From positions 1 through 64,000 of the forward strand of contig JAYVPW010000093.1 in NCBI GenBank assembly GCA_043777315.1: a DNA stretch of 64,000 bases, written 5' to 3'. This DNA is from CAIURC01 sp043777315 (lineage in GTDB: Bacteria > Verrucomicrobiota > Verrucomicrobiia > Chthoniobacterales > Chthoniobacteraceae). The notes beneath the pieces were generated by a model. That model saw only the letters and a program-made list of their open reading frames with translations, made no database searches and had not been told where the DNA came from. Below, piece after piece: positions 1-7,260 of the stretch; the stretch's first letter is position 1; each line of letters starts with the position of its first letter. The position numbers and the translations under genes were made by a program.

Positions 1-93
1 ATCTATCAAATTGACAGTAATTCAGACGTGAAGTGTCTATCTATCATAGCCAGTAAAACTGCGATAATTTGAGGCTCGAAGTCCGACACACTC

Positions 94-525
94 CTAGGCA
101 GGCGAAGCGGCCGCCCTTTTCCGCCGCCGCGCGTACTCGCTGAGAATGCGCTCGCCAGCCTGATCCTGCGCCACGATTTCGCGCAGCGGCGAACACTCCG
201 GCGTCGAGTATTCGGGATGCGCGTGGTCGTTGTAAAAACGCGCGCCATTCGAGAGCACCAGATCGCTTTTGATCTCCTCGAATGAAAGCGGCCGGTGCTG
301 ATCCAGCTCGTAATACGCCGCCTCGTCCGTGTCCTGCAGCAGCTCCGCGGCGCGGAACCCGCGGGCGTCGTTGTGCGGGTCTTCGATATTGTAATCCCAC
401 TTCATCGAAGCCCCGTGATCCGTGTCACTGCGGACGATTTCGATCGATTCGCGGACCACGTCGAGCTGCTCCATCCCATCGACCGTGATCCCGTATTCCG
501 TCTCGATTCCGAAAACGCGTTTCAT
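94..525 (-). pseudogene. dop: dop 5' fragment: depupylase/Pup deamidase, truncated
   Basis: The start at 525 gives MKRVFGIETEYGITVDG, the conserved opening of the Dop/PafA carboxylate-amine ligase fold. GARFYNDHAHPEYSTPE follows at about residues 97-113, typical of Dop, which deamidates Pup and removes it from proteasome substrates. The intact family has about 500 residues. This frame ends after about 143, directly after SEYARRRK, where the sequence turns into a GGCAGGCG-type repeat arm (97-116) and then unrelated, AT-richer DNA. The C-terminal half with the rest of the active site is missing, so it should be inactive. It lies just downstream of proteasomal ATPase remnants, the usual arc-dop order. 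PafA is the alternative, but the GIETEYGI opening and the neighbour favour Dop. Confidence 0.75.
97..116. repeat. R2 repeat, single arm (GGCAGGCGAAGCGGCCGCCC)
   Basis: This is one arm of the repeat that forms a perfect 20-bp inverted pair inside mfd (50256-50306). Here it lies exactly where the dop reading frame stops resembling Dop. The 96 bases to its left hold no recognisable gene and are richer in A+T than the rest of the window. Confidence 0.6.
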
Positions 526-529
526 CCGC

Positions 530-893
530 GGCCAACGTATCGCGCACTTCGGCGCGGCGATCATCGGCTTCTTTTTCATCCGCCGCGGCATCGTCGAGTA
601 TCGCCCGGAGCGGCACTTTTCCGTGAGCGATCCCGCGATGTTCGCGCCGCTGATCAGATCGCCGCAGAAAAGCGTCTCCTTTTTTCCGCTCCGCAGCTTG
701 ATGCTGAGGAAGCGGTTTTCGCCGCGGGCACGCCGCCGGCCTCGCGCACGAGCTCGGGATCGTACGGCAGACTCGGCGAAAGGTAGATTTTGAAGATCTC
801 GCGCGAGCCCTCACGGGACGGGCGGGCGATCTTGATTTTTCGATCAATGCGGCCCGGCCGCAGGATCGCCGGGTCGATGAGATCGGCATTCGT
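530..893 (-). pseudogene. arc/mpa 3' fragment: proteasomal AAA ATPase, decayed
   Basis: Read leftwards from about 893, one frame gives ITNADLIDPAILRPGRIDRK, the sensor-1/arginine-finger part of an AAA ATPase, then KIARPSREG and SPSLPYDPELVREAGG. At about 722 the homology jumps to another frame: ENRFLSIKLRSGKKETLFCG and DLISGANIAG, matching the C-terminal region of ARC/Mpa. Near 640 it shifts again to PLRAILDDAAADEKEADD, running up to the dop start. Two frame changes, apparent loss of about 20 codons between the first two blocks, and absence of everything before sensor-1 make this a pseudogene. ARC/Mpa is the ring that unfolds pupylated proteins for the 20S proteasome. The neighbouring dop fragment supports the identification; PAN/Rpt-like ATPases share part of the motif. 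Confidence 0.65.
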
Positions 894-1002
894 GATGAAG
901 GCGATGAGCCTCTTCATGGACTGCGACAAAATGATCGGCGACGACTTTGAAAAGGGGCTCGCGGATCTGAAAACGATCGCGGAAGCGGAAGCGAAGAAGT
1001 AG
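887..1002 (+). pseudogene. SRPBCC (START-like) protein, 3' fragment
   Basis: The frame ending at 1002 reads VMKAMSLFMDCDKMIGDD followed by FEKGLADLKTIAEAEAKK. This resembles the C-terminal helix of small SRPBCC/polyketide-cyclase-like proteins, whose last helix typically carries a DFEKGLxxLK pattern. Everything upstream in the frame is antisense to the ATPase remnant, so only about the last 37 residues survive. The stump meets the arc remnant head-on at roughly 887-900, so two genes on opposite strands are joined. The identification rests on one short motif. Confidence 0.4.
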
Positions 1003-1088
1003 CTACGGGCGGCAAATCGGAAAGCGCAGGCGCTGGCTCGCGTGCGATCTTCCACACAGGCAAAGCAATTTTTACAGAAGGAAAAATC

Positions 1089-1337
1089 ATGATCACTCGA
1101 CCTTTATTGGTGCGGCTGGCGGCCCGTCCGGGGATGGACGCCGAGGTGGAAACATTTCTGGAATCCGCGCTGCCGCTGGTGCGCGATGAGGCGGGGACGA
1201 TCGCGTGGTTCGCGATCCGTTTCGGACGCTCTGAATACGGCATTTTCGACGTCTTCGCCGATGAGGCTGGACGCGAGGCGCATCTCTCCGGCGCTGCCGC
1301 GCGGACTCGTCGGCATGTGGTATCCTCAGTCGAAAAT
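1089..1337 (+). pseudogene. Antibiotic-biosynthesis-monooxygenase (ABM) domain protein, 5' fragment
   Basis: A GAAGGA ribosome-binding site lies just before ATG 1089. The first about 77 residues look like an ABM-type ferredoxin-like fold: LLVRLAARPGMDAEVETFLE, then EAGTIAWFAIRF and YGIFDVFADEAGREAHLSG. Such proteins are usually about 95-105 residues; the final strand and helix are absent. After HLSGAAAR the frame runs without a stop into the next gene, whose own start is at 1338. A deletion seems to have removed the 3' end and intergenic DNA. The domain may be too short to fold, and an unusual fusion with the next gene cannot be excluded. It follows the SRPBCC stump closely, so the two may once have been an operon. 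Confidence 0.5.
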
Positions 1338-1784
1338 ATGATCGCCCCTGCCCGCCTTCTTTCCCTCGTCGCCATCCTTTCGCTCGCCGGCTCCTCGCTC
1401 GCCGTGGCCAAGGGTCCGCCGCCGCCGCGCCCGCCACACGCGGGTTCCGCGCAAAAGCATCTCCTGCTGCAGCAACATCGGTCCACGCGGCAACACCTGC
1501 TGCTGCGGACGCACAACTCCGCGGCTCAGCACGACTTGTTGACGCAGGCTTCGACGAAACGTCAGCGGTCCTCGCGAAGCCGTGGGACTTCATCGCAGCA
1601 GCATCTCCTTTCCGCGCGCCAATCCGGGCGACACAGCGGACTGCTTCGTCAACAGACCCGGAAAAGCTCGCAACAACTGCTCCTCCAGCAAGCCGCGAGG
1701 CCCGATCCCGAGACATCCGATGCCCACCGGCGCGGGGCGATCACCACGATCGAGCCAGCCGAGCGCCGCCACTCCGGCGAGTAA
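1338..1784 (+). CDS. Small secreted protein with seven 12-residue repeats
   Basis: From ATG 1338 the product has 148 residues. MIAPARLLSLVAILSLAGSS is a clear signal peptide, probably cut after SLAVA. A proline stretch (GPPPPRPP) follows, then residues 38-121 form seven consecutive 12-residue units with the loose pattern xxQHLLLxxxxS (AQKHLLLQQHRS, TRQHLLLRTHNS, AAQHDLLTQAST, then more degenerate copies). The product is rich in Q, L, R, H and S. Third codon positions stay GC-rich in this frame and not in the alternative forward frame, which supports real coding. I recognise no family. The mature form could be an amphipathic repeat or polycationic cell-wall protein; that is speculation. It ends next to the convergent propeller gene. 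Confidence 0.45.
   Translation: MIAPARLLSLVAILSLAGSSLAVAKGPPPPRPPHAGSAQKHLLLQQHRSTRQHLLLRTHNSAAQHDLLTQASTKRQRSSRSRGTSSQQHLLSARQSGRHSGLLRQQTRKSSQQLLLQQAARPDPETSDAHRRGAITTIEPAERRHSGE
1449..1700 (+). repeat. Seven degenerate 36-bp tandem repeats inside the secreted protein gene
   Basis: Seven successive 36-base units encode the 12-residue repeats. Units 1, 2, 3, 5 and 7 keep a CAxCTxCTxCT-type core; unit 4 has lost it. The period is exact over all seven units, so divergence has been by substitution. Confidence 0.6.
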
Positions 1785-2879
1785 TTACCGCGCCGACTTT
1801 TCGGTCGCGCGCCCGACGCCAAACTGATCGCCGACCCGCGTCACTTTCCCGTCGCGGAAGTCGGCCTCGAAAAACTTCGAGCCGCTGACGAGCGCACCCG
1901 TTTCGTCCTTCAACGTCGCCACGATTTTGCGCGACTGCGCGTCGATCACGTCGGGCGTGTGGCACCACGCAAATTTCCCGTCGAGGCTGAACGTCACCCA
2001 TCCGTGCCCGCCGACGCTGAGCTCGACGCTGCCGATTTCGCGCGGCGGCATCGCGGTCGCGTCGAAAATATAGAGCCCCTTCCCGTCCTGATCGCTGATC
2101 CAGAGCTCGCGCTCATCCGGCGTCAGCGCCGCCCCGTGCGTGCGCCGCGCGAGCGTCCCGTCGCCGGCGAAAACGCGATGAATCACCTTCCCAGATTTCA
2201 GGTCCGCGACATCGAAGCCGACGTGCTTGCCGAGGCAGACAAACGCGAGCGTCCCCGCGCTGTTCACCGTCATCGGAAACACGCCCGACTCGCCAATCGG
2301 CGCGATCTCGCGCACCACCGAATCGTCGCTCGTCCGCACCACCGTCAGCGTCGTCTCCGAGCCGCAATATACGTATTCGCCGTCGAGCCCCATCACGGTG
2401 TTGTGCGCGCGATTCTTTGCCGAAATGTGCTTCGTCACCTCGCCATTTTTCGCATCGACGACGAACCATTCGCTCGCCCCCTCGCCGACCCACCATCCCG
2501 TCGGAACGTAGAGTTTAAGCCCATCCGGCGTCACTGCCGCCCGGTCGCACCCCGCCGGATACTTCTTCTCCCAAACCACCTTGTCCGTCTCCAAATCGAG
2601 ACATCCGAGCGTGTGATTCGTCGTCGTGTAAAACGCCCGATGCGTCTTCGCATTCGCGCAAAACCCGCGGATCCCTTCGCTGAAAATCGGCATCTCGATC
2701 CGCCGCACAAACCGATGCCCGTCATCGATGTCGAAGATCAGCACGCCATTTCCCGACCCGCCCTTCTGCGCGCCATCCGGCGACGCCATGTAGAGAAAAC
2801 GCTTCTCCGCCGCGGGCTCGGCAGCGGCCGAAGCAAGAGCGCAGACGAAGGCGAGAAGAGGAGGAAGGAAGGCTTTCAT
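1785..2879 (-). CDS. Secreted YVTN-type beta-propeller protein
   Basis: The start at 2879 is chosen because MKAFLPPLLAFVCALASAAA is a signal peptide; an upstream start would add 21 unrelated residues. The 364-residue product repeats beta-propeller blades: VLIFDIDDGHRFVRRI, CLDLETDKVVWEKKYPAG, AAVTPDGLKLYVPTG, TVVRTSDDSVVREI, ALTPDERELWISDQDG and VTFSLDGKFAWCHTPD. These D-G and P-D-G turns are typical of YVTN/NHL or PQQ-like propellers, so the protein is probably periplasmic and may bind a small molecule or partner. No catalytic residues are apparent. It lies 46 bases after a monohaem cytochrome gene on the same strand, so an electron-transfer role is possible but unproven. Confidence 0.75.
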   Translation of the reverse strand: MKAFLPPLLAFVCALASAAAEPAAEKRFLYMASPDGAQKGGSGNGVLIFDIDDGHRFVRRIEMPIFSEGIRGFCANAKTHRAFYTTTNHTLGCLDLETDKVVWEKKYPAGCDRAAVTPDGLKLYVPTGWWVGEGASEWFVVDAKNGEVTKHISAKNRAHNTVMGLDGEYVYCGSETTLTVVRTSDDSVVREIAPIGESGVFPMTVNSAGTLAFVCLGKHVGFDVADLKSGKVIHRVFAGDGTLARRTHGAALTPDERELWISDQDGKGLYIFDATAMPPREIGSVELSVGGHGWVTFSLDGKFAWCHTPDVIDAQSRKIVATLKDETGALVSGSKFFEADFRDGKVTRVGDQFGVGRATEKSAR

Positions 2880-2925
2880 CCCCGGATTATGCGCGCCTCG
2901 GGAATGCGTGGCGAGTCGAAGGACG

Positions 2926-3219
2926 CTATTTGGAGGGCGCAACCGCCGAGGCCACGCCGTAGCTTTTCACGAGGTAATCGACGAGTGCCTCGACATCTCC
3001 GGGGGGCAGCGGGGCGCCGAATTTCTTCTGCATTTTCTCGACGATCGCTTTCCACGCTGCCGTCGAAAGCGTCGGCTGCGTGCCGACGTATTCGGCCGAG
3101 TGGCAGGTGAGGCACTGACCCATCGCCAGTTCAGCCCCCGGCGCAGTTTTGAAGATCGCACTCTCGGCCGGCAGCTCGATCTTCAGCGGCGCGGCGCCGC
3201 GCCCGCAACGCCGAGCCAC
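2926..3219 (-). CDS. Monohaem cytochrome c, SorB-like; leader apparently damaged
   Basis: The domain reads APLKIELPAESAIFK, then the haem site CLTCH, then SAEYVGTQPTLS and a C-terminal ALVDYLVKSYG. This matches small cytochrome subunits of sulfite dehydrogenases (SorB-like): the two cysteines and histidine bind haem and a later methionine (VEKMQKKFG) may be the axial ligand. The only start in this frame is a GTG at 3219, giving 97 residues without an export signal. A neighbouring frame just upstream encodes MHISDGSGFTPRDFLQKASW and LGVAGAAP, which looks like a Tat-type leader, but it is out of phase and stops at about residue 30. Either a frameshift has separated leader and haem domain, or a deletion has fused the start of another gene to it. 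No SorA is present. Confidence 0.6.
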   Translation of the reverse strand: MARRCGRGAAPLKIELPAESAIFKTAPGAELAMGQCLTCHSAEYVGTQPTLSTAAWKAIVEKMQKKFGAPLPPGDVEALVDYLVKSYGVASAVAPSK

Positions 3220-3361
3220 GAAGCTTTTTGCAGAAAATCGCGCGGGGTGAAGCCGCTGCCGTCAGAAATGTGCATGACCGTGCATTTCGTTGGGCGAAGT
3301 TGAATTGGCTGTCGGCCCGACAACTCGCGGCATCGTCCGCGACTTCAAGCGGCTCGCGAAA

Positions 3362-4438
3362 TTACGCCGGCAAAGTCTTCGGGTAGGTGCCGAGGATTTT
3401 GACGAAGGTGCAGTGTTTCTCGAGTTCGGAGAGCGCTTCCTGGAGCTGGGGCTCGGTGGCGTGGCCGTCCACGTCGGCGAAGAAAAAGTATTCCCAGGCT
3501 TTGCGTTTGGAGGGGCGGCTTTCGATTTTGCTCATGCTGATTTTCAGCCGGTCGAACGGCTCGAGCGCGTGGAAAAGCGCGCCGGGTTTGTCCTGCACGG
3601 TGAACATCAGCGAGGTCCGATCTTCGCCGGTCGCGGGCGACGCCGCGTGGCCGATGACGAGGAAACGGGTCGCGTTGTTCGGGCTGTCCTGGATCGCGGC
3701 GTCGAGGATTTCGAGGCCATAGACTTCCGCAGCCATGCGGCCGGCGAGGGCGGCGGCGTGCGGCTCGCTGGCGGCGAGTTCCGCTGCACGAGTGGTGCTG
3801 GAGACCTCGATGAGATCGACGTCGCGGAGGTTGTTGCGCAGCCAGTGACGGCACTGCCCGAAGACTTGGGGGTGGCTGTAAACCTTGCGAATTTCCGCGC
3901 GCGGGATCTTCGCGATGAGGTTGTTTTCGATCTTCAAAAGAATCTGCGCACAGATGCGCAGCTCGCTGTCCATGAAGACATCGAGCGTGTGGTTCACCGC
4001 GCCTTCCGTGGAGTTCTCGATCGGCACGACGCCGTAGTCCGCCTGCCCGCGCGCAACGCGGTCGAACACATCGGCGATGTTGACCTGCGCCGCGTAATTG
4101 ACGCTCGCGCCGAATTTGCTCCGCGCCGCCTGATGCGTGTAAGTCGCCTCCGGCCCGAGGTAGGCAATCGTCAGGTCTTTTTCCAGCGCGAGCGACGCCG
4201 ACATGATCTCGCGGTAAATCGCGCGGATCGCTTTTTCCGGCAGGCGTCCGGCGTGCGCGCGATTTTTTTCCAGCAGCGCGCGGAGCACCTGCTCCTCGCG
4301 TTCCGGCGCGTAAATCGAGGTGCCTTCCGCTTTTTTTACCTGCCCGACTTCATGCACGAGGTCGGCACGTTCGTTCAGCAGGCGGACGAGTTGCTCGTCG
4401 ATCGCGTCGATCTTTTTGCGGATTTCGGAAAGGGTCAT
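3362..4438 (-). CDS. pheA: Bifunctional chorismate mutase/prephenate dehydratase (P-protein)
   Basis: This 358-residue protein converts chorismate to prephenate and then phenylpyruvate in phenylalanine synthesis. The start at 4438 gives MTLSEIRKKIDAIDEQLVRL, the classic AroQ chorismate-mutase helix. The mutase domain spans about 1-85. Prephenate dehydratase follows from about 90 (TIAYLGPEATYTHQAA, GVVPIENSTEGAVNHTLD and the catalytic TRFLVIG). A C-terminal ACT domain (about 275-355: FTVQDKPGALFHALEPF, ISMSKIESRP) is the phenylalanine-binding regulatory part. The length and ESRP motif are normal for the family, so feedback inhibition is expected. The gene stands alone; an inverted repeat occupies the gap to scpB. 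Confidence 0.95.
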   Translation of the reverse strand: MTLSEIRKKIDAIDEQLVRLLNERADLVHEVGQVKKAEGTSIYAPEREEQVLRALLEKNRAHAGRLPEKAIRAIYREIMSASLALEKDLTIAYLGPEATYTHQAARSKFGASVNYAAQVNIADVFDRVARGQADYGVVPIENSTEGAVNHTLDVFMDSELRICAQILLKIENNLIAKIPRAEIRKVYSHPQVFGQCRHWLRNNLRDVDLIEVSSTTRAAELAASEPHAAALAGRMAAEVYGLEILDAAIQDSPNNATRFLVIGHAASPATGEDRTSLMFTVQDKPGALFHALEPFDRLKISMSKIESRPSKRKAWEYFFFADVDGHATEPQLQEALSELEKHCTFVKILGTYPKTLPA

Positions 4439-4506
4439 TCGGTGGCTGGTGGAGAATATTTGGCGTCGGCCAGGAAACTCAGCGGCGGGATGCAAAGATT
4501 TTGGCG

Positions 4507-4574
4507 TCCGCGAAAGCACGCGAAATGACGCGAAAACAGAGATTCTTTCGCGTCATTTCGCGTGTTTTCGCGGA
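4507..4574. repeat. R3 inverted repeat (TCCGCGAAA...TTTCGCGGA)
   Basis: Two arms of about 29 bases are near-perfect inverted copies around a short AT-rich centre. Each arm is built from spaced CGCGAAA words (TCCGCGAAAGCACGCGAAAT and onwards). The same element recurs at 43996-44065, nested inside a different repeat. It lies between scpB and pheA. Confidence 0.8.
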
Positions 4575-4611
4575 TACCATCCGCTGCTGAAATCAGGGGT
4601 CGGCACGTTCT

Positions 4612-5394
4612 TCACAATGTCTCTGAGGCGGGCTCCGATGGCTGGGAATCCTCTCGCAATGCGGCTTCCGGGGCGGTGGCGCTGGCCGGCTCCGAAGAAC
4701 TCGTCGGTTGCTCATCGGGGGCTTCGCCTGGCAGGAGGATGCCTTCGCGCGGCTGCTCATCTTCGGCGAGCGGAGGCTCGGCGGCGGCCTTTTTGCGCTC
4801 GAGTTTGGGCTCCGGCACCGGCGCGGTCGGGAGCGGGACCCGGCGGAGTTCGCCGGAGTTCGGAAGTTCGTCGGTGTTTCGCAGGCCGAAATGTTGGAGG
4901 AAATATTCGGTCGTGTTGTAGAGCAGCGGACGTCCGGGCACTTCGGCGCGGCCGGCGATTTTCACGAGCCCGCGATCGAGCAGGACTTGCATCACGCCAT
5001 CGACGGCGACCCCGCGCACGGCCTCGATGTCGGCGCGCGTGACGGGTTGCCGATACGCGACGATCGCGAGCGTCTCGAGTTGCGGGCCGGTGAGGCGCGT
5101 TGGCTTGGCTTCGGGATAAAGCTGGCGCACCCACGGTCCCGCGGCAGCTTCGCTGACGAGCGACCATCCGGTGACCTGCTCGACGAGCTGGAAGGCGCGC
5201 CCGGTCTGGATGTAGTCGGCCTGCAATTCCGCGAGCGCGGTCGCCACCTCGGCCTCGCGCGCTTTCGCGTAGTCCCGTTGAAATTGGTCCTCGGTCCCCT
5301 CTCCCGCAGCCTTGAGCGCGGCGATGATCTCGCGCGTCGAGATCGGTTTCGGCGAGGCGAAGACGAGCGCCTCGATGACTTGTTTCAGCGTCAT
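4612..5394 (-). CDS. scpB: Segregation and condensation protein ScpB
   Basis: ScpB is the winged-helix subunit of the SMC-ScpAB condensin that organises and separates chromosomes. The start at 5394 gives MTLKQVIEALVFASPKPIST; a GTG two codons earlier overlaps the scpA stop and is equally possible. Tandem winged-helix domains fill about residues 1-185, with the family motifs RLTGPQLETLAIVAYRQPVT and GRPLLYNTTEYFLQHFGL. The last about 65 residues are an acidic, P/E/S-rich tail (EPPLAEDEQPRE), longer than in most ScpB proteins and probably disordered. It is translationally coupled to scpA. Confidence 0.92.
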   Translation of the reverse strand: MTLKQVIEALVFASPKPISTREIIAALKAAGEGTEDQFQRDYAKAREAEVATALAELQADYIQTGRAFQLVEQVTGWSLVSEAAAGPWVRQLYPEAKPTRLTGPQLETLAIVAYRQPVTRADIEAVRGVAVDGVMQVLLDRGLVKIAGRAEVPGRPLLYNTTEYFLQHFGLRNTDELPNSGELRRVPLPTAPVPEPKLERKKAAAEPPLAEDEQPREGILLPGEAPDEQPTSSSEPASATAPEAALREDSQPSEPASETL

Positions 5395-5396
5395 GC

Positions 5397-6110
5397 TCAC
5401 GCCGGTTGCAGTTCGATTTCTCCGAACGCACCGTCCTGCACGGCCTTGATTTGCTTGAGCCGGATGAGCTCGAGCAGCGCGAGAAAAGTGACGACGATTT
5501 CCGTCCGCGAAGCGGCGTTGGCAAAGAGTTCCGTGAACTTCAGCGCGATGCCGGACGCCATCATTTTCATGATGAGATCGATCTTGTCGGACACCGTGTA
5601 ATTTTCCTCGAAAATCTCGCGTAAATCCTCGCGCTGATTGAGCCGTTTCAGGATGCCGTTGAACGCATTGATCAGGTCGAAAACACTGACATCGCCGAGC
5701 GGCCGCTCTGGGGCCGACTCCGCTTCCGGGAGGCGGGTGAACATGTTCGACTGCTCGAATTCGCGCTTCCCGAGCTGCGCCGCGGCGTCCTTGAATTTTT
5801 TGTATTCGACGAGCTGGCGCACGAGCTCCCAGCGAGGATCGTCCTCCTCGACCTCCTCCTCCGGCGGCTGCACATGCGCCGGGAGCAGGCTCCGGCTCTT
5901 GATGTAGATGAGGTTCGCGGCCATGACGACGAACTCTCCCGCCACGTCGAGATCGAGCACTTTGAAGGCGCCCATGAATTCCAAATACTGCTGCGTGATG
6001 CGCTCGATCGAGATGTCGTACACATCGACCTCGTCTTTTTTGATGAGGTAAAGCAGGAGGTCGAGCGGCCCCTCGAAGACCTCGAGTTTCACTTTGTATT
6101 CGCTGGGCAT
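5397..6110 (-). CDS. scpA: Segregation and condensation protein ScpA
   Basis: This 237-residue kleisin subunit of bacterial condensin bridges the SMC heads. The N-terminus YKVKLEVFEGPLDLLLYLIK is the family signature and binds the SMC neck. It is followed by DVYDISIERITQQYLEF and a helical region with GEFVVMAANLIYIKSRSLLP. An acidic linker (PPEEEVEEDDPRWE) and a C-terminal winged helix (VVTFLALLELIRLKQIKA) complete it. The stop overlaps a possible GTG start of scpB, so the two are one transcription unit; no smc gene is in the window. Confidence 0.95.
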   Translation of the reverse strand: MPSEYKVKLEVFEGPLDLLLYLIKKDEVDVYDISIERITQQYLEFMGAFKVLDLDVAGEFVVMAANLIYIKSRSLLPAHVQPPEEEVEEDDPRWELVRQLVEYKKFKDAAAQLGKREFEQSNMFTRLPEAESAPERPLGDVSVFDLINAFNGILKRLNQREDLREIFEENYTVSDKIDLIMKMMASGIALKFTELFANAASRTEIVVTFLALLELIRLKQIKAVQDGAFGEIELQPA

Positions 6111-6164
6111 GTGGGGCGCGGAGACTACCGGCGCAGGTCGCGGAATGGGAAGCGAAGATGCGGT

Positions 6165-6521
6165 TCAGCGCGTCTTTTGCAGGGCGAGCGCGAGCCAGCC
6201 CGCGAGCAGGCACAAGCCGCCAAGCGGAGTGATCGCGCCGAGCCAGCGGAGGTTCGTCAGCGCGAGCAAATAGAGGCTGCCGCTGAAGATCAAAATACCG
6301 GCGGAGAATAGCCACCAAGCCCTGTGCGCCAGCGGCTCGCGGGTCGAGACTAGGAGCAGGACGACGGCGTGGACGAGGTGGTAAAGCGCGCCGGTTTGCC
6401 AGATCGCGGCGGTGTCATTTCGCGCAAGCAAATCTTTCAGCGAATGCGCTCCAAATGCGCCGAGCGCGACGGCGGCGAACCCGAAAATGGCGGAGATACG
6501 GAAGGCGCGGAAGGAGGTCAT
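6165..6521 (-). CDS. DUF423 small membrane protein (YgdD-like)
   Basis: The product has 118 residues with four predicted membrane helices: ISAIFGFAAVALGAFGAH, ALYHLVHAVVLLLVS, AWWLFSAGILIFSGSLYLLA and ITPLGGLCLLAGWLALAL. The GAFGAHSLK motif near residue 25 and YHLVHA are hallmarks of DUF423. The biochemical role of the family is not established. The gene lies upstream of scpA on the same strand, 54 bases away, and could share its transcript. Confidence 0.85.
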   Translation of the reverse strand: MTSFRAFRISAIFGFAAVALGAFGAHSLKDLLARNDTAAIWQTGALYHLVHAVVLLLVSTREPLAHRAWWLFSAGILIFSGSLYLLALTNLRWLGAITPLGGLCLLAGWLALALQKTR

Positions 6522-6589
6522 GGCGCGACGATGGCGGAAAGCCCTTTATTTGCGAACGCATCACATCTTCGGAAAAGCGTCACAGCCAA

Positions 6590-6720
6590 GTCATCCTGAG
6601 CGCAGCGCAGCGGAGTCGAAGGACCTCTTACTTTTCCCCGAGACCTCCCGTATCGCGGAGGTGGAAAGATGAGGCCCTTCGACTGCGTTCCGCTGGCTCT
6701 CCACTGCGCGCAGGATAACC
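6590..6720. repeat. R1 palindromic intergenic element, copy a
   Basis: R1 is a long imperfect hairpin. The left arm starts GTCATCCTGAGCG, continues AGTCGAAGGACCTCTTAC and ends in a run of C; the right arm is its inverse and ends GCTCAGGATGACC. This copy lies between the divergent DUF423 and NUDIX genes, so it is not simply a transcription terminator. Its centre has decayed (GGAAAGATGAGGCCC replaces GTAAGAGGTCC). Confidence 0.85.
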
Positions 6721-6771
6721 GGACTGATCACCGCGCTTCTCGCGGCATGATCTTTCACCCATCGTCCGCCG

Positions 6772-7260
6772 ATGGACTGGAAGAACTGGACGCCGCGCGA
6801 GCGGGCGAATCTCTGCTTCATTTTAAAAGACGAACGCCTGTTGCTGATCCGCAAAAAGCGCGGACTCGGCGCGGGGAAAATCAACGCGCCTGGCGGCAAA
6901 ATCGAGCCCGGCGAAACGGCGCACGAAGCGGCGATTCGCGAGACTCAGGAGGAGATCGGCGTCACGCCGCTCGGGGTCGAGCCGAGGGGCGAATTGTCGT
7001 TTCAGTTTGCTGACGGCTACAGCCTCCACTGCGTCGTTTTTCTCGCGCATGATTTTACGGGCGAGCCCATCGAGACGGACGAGGCGACGCCGTGCTGGTT
7101 TGCGCTTCACGCGCTGCCGTATGCCGAGATGTGGGAGGATGACCGGCATTGGCTGCCGCTACTTTTGGAGGGGCATCGGTTCACCGGATTCTTCGAGTTC
7201 GATGGCGAGGTGATGCTCTCGAAGGAGCTCCAAATTCGCGCTGAAGATTGGGGCGAATGA
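6772..7260 (+). CDS. NUDIX hydrolase, MTH1/8-oxo-dGTP diphosphatase-like
   Basis: This 162-residue protein has a complete Nudix box, GGKIEPGETAHEAAIRETQE followed by EIG, at about residues 41-63; the glutamates of REtxEE bind Mg. The preceding LLIRKKRGLGAGKINAPGGK and the late tryptophan-rich stretch (AEMWEDDRHWLPLL) resemble MTH1-type sanitising enzymes, which hydrolyse oxidised purine nucleoside triphosphates. Substrate choice is inferred from resemblance; other nucleotide substrates are possible. The start MDWKNWTPRERA fits the family length. An R1 element precedes the gene. Confidence 0.85.
   Translation: MDWKNWTPRERANLCFILKDERLLLIRKKRGLGAGKINAPGGKIEPGETAHEAAIRETQEEIGVTPLGVEPRGELSFQFADGYSLHCVVFLAHDFTGEPIETDEATPCWFALHALPYAEMWEDDRHWLPLLLEGHRFTGFFEFDGEVMLSKELQIRAEDWGE

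Noticed and set aside
1582..1827. Alternative plus-strand frame over the 12-residue repeat gene
   Set aside because: Third codon positions are GC-poor in the alternative forward frame that I checked by hand and the 12-residue period with a signal peptide exists only in the chosen frame.
5395..6318. N-terminal extension of the scpB frame back to 6318
   Set aside because: It runs through scpA in another frame with arginine/alanine-rich nonsense; the ScpB family starts at MTLKQVIEAL.
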